In this document: one piece after another, positions 24,501-36,100 of the stretch
How the letters are laid out: each line of letters opens with the position of its first letter
How positions within the stretch are numbered: the stretch's first letter is position 1
DNA from: Kluyvera cryocrescens NBRC 102467
GTDB taxonomy: Bacteria > Pseudomonadota > Gammaproteobacteria > Enterobacterales > Enterobacteriaceae
Direction of reading: 5' to 3'
NCBI RefSeq assembly: GCF_001571285.1
Contig: NZ_BCTM01000004.1
Coordinates: 1 to 64,000, forward strand
Length of the DNA: 64,000 nt
The notes under the pieces: generated by a model
What the model was told of the DNA's origin: nothing
Databases searched by the model: none
What the model saw: only the letters and a program-made list of their open reading frames with translations
Translations under genes and position numbers: made by a program

Positions 24501-25238
24501 TTAGCCCAGAGAAATAGCCTGGCGTTGTTCGAACAGCCCGTTGGTTTCTTTTTCCAGGGCGCTAATCTTGCTATTCAGATCGGCATACTCCTGGTTCAGA
24601 TTTGCCAGTTTGCTTTTATCAGCAGCCGTGGTGGCGGTTTGTCCTTGAATAGCGACTTTATAGGCAGACTCTTTGTCCTTCATGCCTTTCATGGTCTCTT
24701 TCATTTTGCTGATGTTGGCATCAATTTGCGCGAGTTGGGCTTTCGCACCGGCTTTATCAAACCCAGCGTTATCTTTTTGAATACTGATTTTGGTTAAGGT
24801 CGCCTGGTTTTCACTAATCACTTGTTTCATCGCGAGGGTCGATTTTTCAACTGCGGCAGTATCTTTGCTGATATCCGTGTCCATGGCCTGCAGGCGATCG
24901 GATGTTGATGCGTAATCTTTTTTCAGACCATCAAGATAATAGTTAGCCGTCATACCTGCAGCACATCCAGCTGCACCACCAATGGCGGCACCGGCAAGTG
25001 CTTTCTTGGTATCGCCAGCCAGTGCGCCAACCAAAGCGCCGAGCGCGGCGCCGGATACTGCACCAATACCACAACCTTGAGCACCGGAAGCGCTAAAGAA
25101 CTGGGACTGCTCAGTGGTCGTCAGACGGGGATCTGGTTTTGTCCCTGATAGCAGAGAGCTTCCTGTATTGGCGCAGCCGCTAAGCAGTAAAGTTGCAGAG
25201 ATCAAAAGGCAGGCGGTATTTCGGTTAAACGCATTCAC
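24501..25238 (-). CDS. Glycine-zipper lipoprotein with coiled coil, first gene of the srf block
   Basis: 245 residues starting at a GTG (25238) with AAGGAA 9 bases upstream. A lipobox LLSGC (cysteine near 22) predicts lipid attachment. Residues about 55-95 are a glycine zipper (GIGAVSGAALGALVGALAG and IGGAAGCAAG), a motif found in envelope lipoproteins and small pore or membrane-inserting proteins. From about 100 onward the protein is a long coiled coil. No other gene lies upstream on this strand for 1.9 kb, so the operon promoter should be just to the right. The pairing of two coiled-coil lipoproteins with the membrane proteins suggests an envelope-spanning complex. Confidence 0.8.
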   Translation of the reverse strand: MNAFNRNTACLLISATLLLSGCANTGSSLLSGTKPDPRLTTTEQSQFFSASGAQGCGIGAVSGAALGALVGALAGDTKKALAGAAIGGAAGCAAGMTANYYLDGLKKDYASTSDRLQAMDTDISKDTAAVEKSTLAMKQVISENQATLTKISIQKDNAGFDKAGAKAQLAQIDANISKMKETMKGMKDKESAYKVAIQGQTATTAADKSKLANLNQEYADLNSKISALEKETNGLFEQRQAISLG

Positions 25239-27166
25239 AAGTTTTTTTCCTTAAAAAAATAATTAAATGGCGATGAATAAGCTTTATGACCTAAAAGTTT
25301 CGAATAAGTAATGATTTCATATTAGGCATTAACACAATGCAGCGTTGTTTATTAGAAACCGAATAAAGGGGTATCTAAGGGCTTTAATAATAAGCCGTAA
25401 ATTAATTGCATTGTGTTATTATTTGCGAGGAGAATGAAAATGGAACCTTATTCCACCTCGATGCCGTATGTAAATTATTTGTTTTTTTATATCACTTCAT
25501 GTTGCGGTTGTAACTTGTTTTTGCTGGGTTCTGAGACGCCGGCTTATGTCACCAGCCATGCCTGAAGAACGGTGCGTTTCATAAAATATGAAAACCAACA
25601 CAAACAGAGTCATTCATAGTATGAATTTATCGTAACTGTATCAGTTTTTCCAGTGTGCGATGCTAAAATGCTGATTAAATTGATTAATCCAAATCAAAAA
25701 ATGAACCAAAGGCGGTGACTGGCATGCAGAAGTACGCTGCGGGTTGATTATCCCGGTGCTATTTCTCAGTTTGCACACCCGTCGGTCGTTCCGGGCTTCT
25801 TTATTGAATGCACATTACCGGGAAATATCTCTGTAATATCGCGTCCACAAATAGCTGACTTTATGATGATGCTTGGTCCTGATTTCACATAAAGCCAGGG
25901 AAGGAGCCTTACGAGTAATAAAATACAATTGACAATAATTTCAATTTTAATAATTGGTGTTGTTAGTTTTTTTGCATATGGACTGGCTGGACGTTTAACG
26001 GGTATTTCTTTTGTTTGTGGCCCAGCACGGTGAGTATCCAGTCGCGAGTGACTCACGCATCGTTGATGCAGGTTTTGCTGTTACCGCAATGCTAACGTCG
26101 GGGCGCTTTTTTCTGCATGTGAAGAAGGACGGATGTGTGCCAGACGATTGTTCGGTATGGAACGATCTTTCGCCTCAGCGATGCCTGCCCGTTCACCATT
26201 TTGTACCCCATGTCTTCCTCAGACTGTCGCCCGATCATAGATCATTTCTGTATTTATTTAGCATGGCTAAAAGATTATTTTGTCTCGCTAAAGATAACAG
26301 CGCTAAAAATAACACAATGAGTGAGTTCGGACCGCTGGTGGTTTAATCAAGAAATGGCTGCTAGATATTTAATGGCAATTTATTGCTATTTATAAAAATC
26401 AGACTACTCACCTTTTATACATTACACATCAACTTATTATATGCGGTGATTGTAAAACTCATTTAAGCACTACTTAAGAATATATTTTATATCACTGGAA
26501 AATAGTAAAATTTAACTTAAGGCATTAGCCTATAGTTTGCCAGTAGGATTCTTCCGAATCTGATTTTTTAATTTATTTAGTAAAATCAAGTGGTTGAAAT
26601 TTAACTCATGATTTTATTCGTATTTATATTAGCCGTCAACCAATGTTGTTACTACACAAAACCAATTCATGTCATACAATCGTATGAGAAGATTTTTAAA
26701 AATGTATGATTTTCTTATACCGGCGTGAACCCTGGGGCTTTCGAACTTGATGGGTTTAAAATTACATGAAGAAAATCACAAATTTTAACGTAGATGTTTT
26801 ATTGCTACGGGCCGACTTTTTTACATCGGTATTGGACATTGCGGAAGGTTTATCTAACGACCCCACTCTGTGGGGAATAATTATAGATGCAACTGTTAAA
26901 AATGGAAATCAGAGGCAACATATTCTGTCATCTTTTTTTTACAACCAATAATTAAATACGCAAAATAGTTAATCAAGTAAATTATTAATTATCTAAATAT
27001 AATTACAGTGTTTTGATTTTATTCATTTTTATATCGTTGATGGGACGACGCCATGCACCCATGGCCCGCGCCACGGCTCATTAGTCAGTTATATACCGGG
27101 ATATTTTTTTGATTGGCTGTTAACAATAAATCATTCATTGCTGCTCTGTGACGAGGTTCTAATCAT
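25239..27166. other. 1.9 kb AT-rich region without a convincing gene
   Basis: It lies between the divergent srf-block operon and the giant adhesin gene and must hold both promoters. Reading frames of 111 codons (26011-26346, plus) and 96 codons (25766-26056, minus) overlap one another and lack ribosome sites and recognisable domains. A 61-codon frame at 26766-26951 (starting MKKITNFNVDVLLL) has only a weak GATGGG upstream and stays doubtful. The stretch from about 26340 to 27030 is markedly AT-rich, unlike the adhesin gene that follows. Such regions are typical targets of H-NS silencing. Confidence 0.55.
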
Positions 27167-30100
27167 ATGGCTAATATCTCTATTACTGCCCGGAGTGGCG
27201 CGACTACTTCAACCGTTTCTGGTGAATCCGCAAGCGTTATTTCGCCGAGCATCGTAAAACTAAATATCAACCCACAGGACATAGCCGAACTGGATCGCCA
27301 TGGAAACGATCTGGTTATTACGCTTAAAGACGGCGAAAAAATAACCATTGAGAACTATTTTACGGTGGATGCCGAAGGTCACGGAAGTGAACTGGTTTTG
27401 GAGGATCAAAACGGCGCGCTGTGGTGGGTGAAAGAGCCGGCCACCGGGCTGCATTTTGCGCCATTGGCCGATATCGATACTCTGCTGATTGTCCAGAGCG
27501 GTACGGAAGGGGCGATGCCGTGGATTTTGGGTGCGCTGGGAGTGGGCGCCGGTATGGCCGCTGCTGCTGCCAGTATCGGTAGTACAGGTAACCACAACCA
27601 CAGTGTAGATACAGACCCGAATGATAATAGTGGTACCGATCCTGTCACTCCTCCTGGCAACGGCCTGAATCAGGTTGATAATACTTCGGATCTGACAATT
27701 ACCGATAACGTTGAGCAAAATACGGGGCCTGTCGCCAAAGGTGGGATCACGAATGATAATACGCCAACGCTAAGTGGTGTCGCGTTGGCAAATTCCACGG
27801 TCACAATTTATGACGGAGATACCCTGTTGGGTTCGGTCAAGGCTGACGCGAAGGGGGCGTGGAGTTTTACGACCGCAGTGCTAGCCGATGGAGTTCATAG
27901 CTTCACTACCACGGTGAGCAAAGATGGAATTAGCTCTGGGAGGAGCGGTGCTTATGTAGTGACTATCGATACCCATTCACCGGGGGAAGTCACGCTGCTC
28001 ATCGCCACCGATAATCAGACTCCGCTTCTTGGGACTATCTCGGCAGGTGAAACGACTAACGATAACACACCGGTTATTAGCGGCAAGGCCGAACCAGGCA
28101 GCGTCGTGAATATCTATGATTATGGTAAATTGGTCGGCAGTGCGTTAGTCGATGTGCATGGCAACTGGGGCTTGGAATTAAGCACTGCGTTGGGAGAAGG
28201 TAAGCACAGTCTGACTGCAAATGCCACCGATCTGGCCGGAAACGTCGGGCCAACCACTGACCCTCTGTTGTTTAATGTCGATACCGTAAAACCGGCGACA
28301 ATCTCTGAATTTACGGTGAGTGACGATGCGGGAGGAACAGTTGTTACGCTAACAGATGGCGATACAACGACGGATAGTTCGCCCACCTTTAGCGGTTCCG
28401 TTGACAGCGTGAAGGACGGTACCACGGTCAGTGTCTATAATGGTTCAACGCTATTGGGGACCGTCGCCGTGGCCCCCGACGGCAGCTGGAGTTTTACCCC
28501 TGACGTGCCGTTGGCTGGGGGAAGTTACAACTTCAATATCGTCGTCACCGATGCGGCAGGCAATAAGAGCGACCCTTCTGAGACCTTTATTCTTAAGATC
28601 ACCCCACCATCGACCGACGTTACCGTGACGTCGGTCGATGATAACGTCGATCCGATATCCAGGGAACTGACTAACGGTGCCTCAACTAACGACACCACTC
28701 CAGAATTCACCGGTAAAGGTCCTGCGTCAGGCACGATAACGGTTTATATCGACGGTGTTGAAATTGGCACTGTTACTGCAGATGCTCAGGGAATTTGGCA
28801 TTTCACACCGCCATCGCTGGCAGATAATCGCTACAGCTTTACGTTCTCCTCCGATGCCGGGGTGACGGTGTCGGAACCCTATATTTTAACCGTTGATACC
28901 CAGACTCCTGATGCGGTGGGTGATATGACGGTGATTGACGATCTCAATCCGGAAATTGGCCAGCTGCAAAGTGGGGATTCGACCAATGACGGTACGCCAA
29001 TTATCAGTGGTACCGCCGAACCGGGGACGACGGTGAGCATCTATGATGACGGCAGCATTATTGGCAGTACGCTCGTCGGCGAAGATGGACAGTGGGGCTT
29101 TACGCCTAAACCCGCGCTTAGCGAAGGTACGCACCATATCACCACCGTTGTCACCGATATGGCGGGTAACAACAGCGTGGTATCGCCTGAATTTGTGCTG
29201 GTGGTCGATTCAAGGGCTCCCCACCCGGTAACGGACCTTCTTGTTACCGATAATAAAGCGCCAACGGTGGGAACCATTACGGCGGGAGAGGTCACTAATG
29301 ACGCCACTCCGGTGCTCAGCGGTAAGGCAGAGCCGGGCAGTGACATCATTATTTATGACAAGGGTATTGAGATTGCTCATACCGTCACCGATGCTAACGG
29401 TCATTGGGGACTGGAACTGACGACACCGCTGAGCGATGGTCCTCACGGGCTGACCGTCGTGGCGGTAGATGCCGCTGGAAATGTCAGCCAGCCAACGACT
29501 GAACTGGTATTTAGCGTCGATACCTCAGCACCGCTGGCGGCAAACAGTATCACCGTGACTGATGATGTGGGGCCGGTAAAAGGCACGCTGACTAGCGGAG
29601 GTACAACAGACGATACATCGCCAACGCTATCCGGCCGAGCTGAACCGCACAGTACCATTAGCATCTATGATGGCGGGACGCTGCTGGGACAGGTCGTGGT
29701 TGATTCGGCCGGAGAATGGCGTTTCACCCCTGAGATGCCGTTGAACAGCGGTCTGCATCAATTCACCACCGTGGTTTCCGATACCGCGGGTAACGTGAGC
29801 CCGCCGTCGCCAGGTTTTAATTTGACGATTACGCCTGTGGCGGATCCGATTAGTGGACTGGTGGTGACGGATGATGCCAATCCCGTTAAGGGGCCGCTGG
29901 CAAATGGTGCGGCGACCAACGATGTTACTCCGACCTTCACCGGTAGTGCGGCCGCTAACAGCACGATAGCTATTTATGATAACGGTGTGCTGCTAACCAG
30001 CGTTAAGGCAGACGGTAACGGCCAATGGAACTTTACACCGTCACTGGCGCTGAAAGAAGGCACACATAGCGTTACCTTTATCGTTGATAACGGGAGTGGT

Positions 30101-33100
30101 CCGTCTGCACCATCGCAGCCGTTTGTGCTAACAGTTGATACGACGGTGCCTGAACCGGTGACGAATTTAGTCATTGTTGATGACCGGGCACCGAATATTG
30201 GTCAGTTAACAAATGGCAGTATGACCAATGACAGCACGCCGATTATCAGCGGCAACGCTGAGCCTGGAACCACCGTAACGCTGTATGACGGAACCCAACT
30301 GCTGGGCAGCGTGAAGGTTGGCAGCGACGGACAGTGGGGATTTATCCCAAATGCACCACTTGGCGAGGGCGTGCATACGATCACTACGACTGTCACCGAT
30401 GCGGCAGGTAACGTCAGCGCTCCATCCCCGGAATTTGTGCTGGGCGTGGATACCGTCGCGCCTGGCGCGGTGACGCTGTTTATTGCCACCGACAATGAAA
30501 CGCCGAATGTGGGTACCATCGTCTCAGGCGAAGCAACCAATGATAGTACGCCGATCCTAAGTGGCAAGGCCGATCCGGGCGTACAGGTTGTTATATACGA
30601 TGGTACGCGTGAGATTGCGCGCGTGACCGCAGATATTAACGGTAACTGGGGTCTGGAACTGGCGACGCCGTTGGCCGACGGTTCGCACAGCCTGACTGCG
30701 GTCGCCGTTGATGCAGCAGGAAATACCAGCCAGCCGACGACGGCGGTGGAGATTATTGTTGATACTCTGGCGCCTAATTCGGTAGCAGGGCTGACGGTGA
30801 TGGATAATGTTGGCGGGCAAAAGGGGCCGTTAGGCAATCTTTCACAGACGGACGATACCCAGCCGACCTTTAGCGGTACCGCTGAGCCGGGTACCACGGT
30901 GAGTATTTATGATAACGGCGCACTGCTGGGAACGGCGCTGGTCAATAGCAATAAAACATGGACGTTTACCCCCGACGTGCCGCTTGAGATTGGCCGTCAT
31001 GATATTACCACCCAGGTGACCGATGCTGCTGGTAACGTCAGTGTCATCACACCGCCATTCACCATCACGGTAGCGTTAACGCCTGATGCGATCGCCAATG
31101 TAACGGTCTTAGATAGTACGCCGCCGGACATTGGACCAATAGCCAACGGTGGCTCCACCAATGATAACCAGGCGAAGTTTAGCGGAACGCTGCCAGGTAC
31201 CACCGATGGCACTATCATGGTCTATGACCATGGACAATTGGTCGGGACGGTCACGCTAGAAGACGCAAGCAGCTGGTCCTGGTATCCAGACACTCCTTTC
31301 GAAGATGGCATGCACAGCATGACTTTCGTACTGTCAGTGAATAACGTTGAGTCCGAACCTTCCCAGCCGTATGTGATTTATGTGGATACCGTAGTGCCAG
31401 AGCCGGTTGGCGATCTGCACATTGTTGATGATGCCACGCCGGGTATTGGTCAGTTGCAAAGCGGCGGCTCAACCAATGACCCGACGCCTATCATTAGCGG
31501 GACGGCTGAACCGGGTACGACGGTGACGATCAAGGATAACGGCAATATTATCGGAACCGTGACGGCGGGGGCGGACGGCCAATGGGGCTTTATCCCTGAC
31601 CCTGCATTGAGCGAAGGCTCGCACGCGATTACGACAATTGTCAGCGATGCGGCGGGGAACGCAAGCGCCGAATCTCTCGCTTTTAACCTGGAGGTGGATA
31701 CTGGCATACCCGACACGATTAGTAGCCTGGTGGTGAGTGACGATCGTGAGCCGGGCACCGGTGTGCTGAAGGCTGGGGACTTTACCAATGATAATACGCC
31801 AACGCTGACGGGCAGGGCTGAAAACAACGCCACGGTGACGATTTATGATGGCAACACCGTACTCGGTACCGTGCAGGCAAACAGCACAGGACAGTGGAGC
31901 TTTACCCCGACTTTGCCGCTGGGCGATGGGCCACACAGCCTGAGCGCGACGGTCACTGACTCCGCCGGAAATACCAGCGTGAAATCCCCAGCGTTTACCC
32001 TGACGATTGATACCACGCCGCCGGTTCCAGTCAGTGGGATTATCATCTCGGCAGACACTGGCGTCGTGGCGCCTGGAGGCAGTACCAATGACACCACTCT
32101 CACGGTGCGCGGCAACAGTGAACCGTACAGCAACGTGACTATCTATGATACCGACGGTACCACGGTATTGGGCACTATTCAGGCCGACCTGAACGGTGCG
32201 TGGTCGGTGCCGATTTCAGCCCTCGCAGAAGGCCCGCACAGCATTACTGCGAAAGCAACCGATGCGATGGGCAACGTTAGCGCCGCCTCTCAACCTTCCG
32301 TTGTGGTCATCGATCTGACGCCACCTGCGCAAATTACCGGTATTACCGTCACTGATACCCATTTGCCAACGCTTGGTACGGTCGGTGCCAATGGCCATAC
32401 CAATGATTCTCAGCCAACTTTGAGCGGTCGTGCAGAAGCCAATAGTACAGTCAAAATCTATAACACAGAAGGGAATGTTACTACGCTGATCGCCACCGTT
32501 CAGGCTGATTCTGACGGTAACTGGAGCGTGAAACCGACGACTGCATTAGGTGATAAGCAGTATAGCCTGACGGCAACCGCAACCGATGCCGCGGGCAACG
32601 TCGGCACGGCTTCTCCGCCGATAAACTTTACCGTCGATACCACGGCGCCGTCTGCGATGACGGGGATGATTTTGCAAAACAACGGCGTGACGCTGGCGGA
32701 TGGCGTCACGATTAATAATGCTTCGCCAACCCTCAAAGGCGTCGGCGAAGAAGGTGCCACCATCGTGGTGTATGACACCGATGGCACCACTGTTTTGGGC
32801 ACTACGGTAGCGGGCTCCGGCGGCGCGTGGTCAATTAATCTGCCTGTTCTGAGTGAAGGCCCTCATGAGCTGACCGCAAAAGCCATCGACTCGGCGGGTA
32901 ACACTAGTGAGAGCTCCAATCAGGTCGCGATCACTATCGATACCATTCCCCCTGAAAAAATTAGCGGTATTACCGTTACAGATAGCCACGGTGCAGTGAC
33001 CAGTGGTATGGACATTAACGAGACGTTACCGATACTTAGCGGTAAAGCTGAACCACACACGATTATTAATGTGTATAACGGCACCACGCTGATTGGTACC

Positions 33101-36100
33101 GGTCAAGCCGATGCCAACGGAGACTGGAGTTTTTCACCTAACGTACCGCCGACGCCTTCGCTCAAGGACGGCAACTACAGCTTGACGGCCACGGCAACGG
33201 ATGAGGCAGGCAACGTCAGCGTACCATCGCCGTCCTTTGTGTTTACCGTAGATACCATTGCGCCAGATCCTGTCACTGCGCTGGTTATCACCGATAACGT
33301 AGCCCCGGTCATCGGGAATGTACCGAACGGCGGTAGTACCAACGACACCACACCAACCTTTAGCGGCAAGGTGGAGCCGGGGGCGAAGGTGGAGGTATAT
33401 AGCGGCATCGCCCCTAACCTGGATCTGTTGACCACGGTCACCGCCGGTGATGATGGCAGCTGGAGTTACACGCCAGCGCCACTCCAACAGGGGGAATATC
33501 ACATTACGGTGACGGTGACGGATGCTGCCGGTAACTCCAGTACCGCCTCTGCAGATTTTGTTATTGAAGTGGATACCAATGCACCAACCAGCGCGCCGAC
33601 CTTTGTGGTGGTTGACGATGTGGATCCTGTGAAGGTGAACGTTCAGAGTGGACAAAGCTCCAACGATGCTACCCCTACGCTTAATGGTTTTTCCGAGCCG
33701 GGAAGCACCGTGACCATCTATAACGGCAAAGCGGTGCTGGGGACCGCGTCAGCGTCAAAAATCGACGGCAGTTGGACCTTCACGCCAACCAGCGCTCTTC
33801 GCGATGGCGACTATCATCTGACGGCCACGGCAACCGATGCCGCCGGTAACATTGGTCCGGCGTCACCTGTTTTTGATCTCACGATTGATACTGCCGCGCC
33901 AAATGGCGTCACGAATATGACGGTCACCGATGATGTGTCTCCGGTAGTAGGCCAACTGACCAGCGGGAGCAGCACTAACGACAAAAACCCAACCTTCAGC
34001 GGCAATGCTGAAGCGGGAACTATCGTTATCATTTATAACAATGACCATAGCGTGAGCACCGAGTTGGGGCGTGTAACGGCGGACAGTAACGGCGTCTGGG
34101 CCTTTACGCCAACGCTCACCGATGGTGATTACAGCATCACGACGATGGTGGTGGATAAAGCCGGGAATAACAGCGGTGCCTCGTCTGCTTTCGAACTGAC
34201 GGTGGATACTGTGAAACCTGCTCAGGTTGGCAGCTTTGTGGTGTCAGATAACGTGCTGCCGGTGGCAGTTGACCTCAACGATGGCGATTCAACGAATGAT
34301 TCGACGCCCGTCATCAGCGGCACCGCCGAGAGCAACAGCAAGGTGTTGCTGTTTGATAATGGGAAGTGGGTCGCTACCGTAACGGCCAATGCCGATGGAG
34401 ACTGGAGCTATCAGGTCACGACAGCCTTGACCGAGGGAAAACATAGCTATACCACCGTTGTTGAAGATGCTGCAGGAAACCAAAGTACTACATTTGGACC
34501 CTTCGTGATCCATGTGGATACCGTTGTTCCCACCACGCCTGGGGCGATTATTGCAACCGATAATCGGGCACTTCATGAAGGCAACATTCCAGCCAGCGGG
34601 TTAACCAACGACAAGACGCCAACGCTGAGTGGCGTGGTGGAAGGCAATGCGCGGGTCACGATTTATCAGGATGGAAATGCGGTTGATACGGTTATTGCGG
34701 GTACAGACGGCAAATGGAGCTATACCACGTCAGACCTGACGGATTCGCAACACGTATTCAGCGTAACGGCGACCGATGCAGCAGGTAACGTTAGCGAGCA
34801 TTCTCCGGATTTGGTGCTGAATATTGATACGAAAGCGCCAGCGGTGATGGACGCGGTTAACGTTACCGAGGATCTTGCCGTCGGCAGCGGAGCGGTTACG
34901 GCCAATGGTTATACCCGGGATACGACACCGACCTTTAGCGGCACGGCAGAAAAAGGCAGCACGATAACCCTCTATGACGGCACAACGCCTTTAGGCACCA
35001 CGACGGCATCACTGATTGATGGCAGCTGGAGTTTTACCTATCCCACCGCGCTCGAACAGAGAGAATACACCATCACCGCGACGGCGACCGATGCGGCGGG
35101 TAATGAGAGTGTTGCCTCGCCGGAGTTTATCTTTACGGTTGATTCCGTGGCGCCGGGGCCGGTGGTAAACCTGGTGATTAGCGACAATGTGGCAGGTGGC
35201 ATTGTCGGCGAGTTAAAAACAGGGGATCTCACTAACGACAACACGCTAACGCTGACCGGCAAGGCGGAAGTGGGAACAATGGTCAGTATCTATAACGATA
35301 CGAAGCTTGTGGGGAGCGTAGAAGTCACGGCGACTGACGGCAGTTGGAGCTTTACAACGGATGAACTCGATGATGGCGTCGCCAGTCTGACGACGAAAGT
35401 GACCGATAAAGCCGGTAACGTCAGCGAGCCGACGCCGCCCATTGTTCTTCATATTGATGCCACCGCCCCAGCGGTGCCGCAGGCGATTACCGGTACCGAT
35501 GACGTCGCGTGGTATCAGGGAGCCATTAACCATAACGGATTGACAAACGATGCTCAGCCTACGCTCAGCGGTGTGGTGGAAGGCAATGCGTCGGTCACTA
35601 TCTATCAGGGCTTTGGAACAGCTACGCCAGTTAAGGTCGCGACGGTCACTGCCGATGCCGAAGGACGGTGGCAATATACGCCGACGGACTCGCTTGATGA
35701 TGGGAAATACACCTTCTATGTCACGGCGACAGATGCGGCGGGTAACACCAGCGACCCTTCCGGGAATTTGGTTTTCACGGTCGATACCGAGGCGCCAATA
35801 TCGTTCAGCTTACTGATTGTGAATGATAATATCGGAACAATTCTGGGTGAGATTCTGGACGGCAAAACGGATGATAACCGCCCAACGTTTACCAGCGTGG
35901 CGCTAAGCAATCAGGCGGGTTCAATCATCAATATCTACGATGGTGAGACGCTTATCGGTAGCGCAACGATCGATAACCTGGGCATCTGGAGCTTTACGCC
36001 GGATGCACCGCTTGCTGATGGCGACCATGTCTTCACTGCCAGAATAATGGATGCCGCAGGTAATGAAAGTCAGCCCACGGATGAGTTTAATTTAAATATC

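Noticed and set aside
8283..25238. Reading the block as a type VI secretion locus
   Set aside because: No tss structural gene (sheath, Hcp, VgrG, TssM, ClpV) is present; only the TagTSR/vWA-like signalling parts resemble it.
26011..26346. 111-codon plus-strand frame upstream of the adhesin
   Set aside because: No ribosome site, no domain, and it overlaps another equally unsupported frame on the other strand (25766-26056).
27520..27600. LapG-type cleavage site near the adhesin N-terminus
   Set aside because: The Ala-rich patch GMAAAAAS lacks the TAAG-type motif, and no lapG or lapD gene is in the window.
30202..30897. 231-codon frame antisense to the adhesin repeats (and several similar ones along the array)
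   Set aside because: Opened by the repetitive Asp/Thr/Gly codon pattern of the real gene; low complexity, same phase in many repeats, no ribosome sites.
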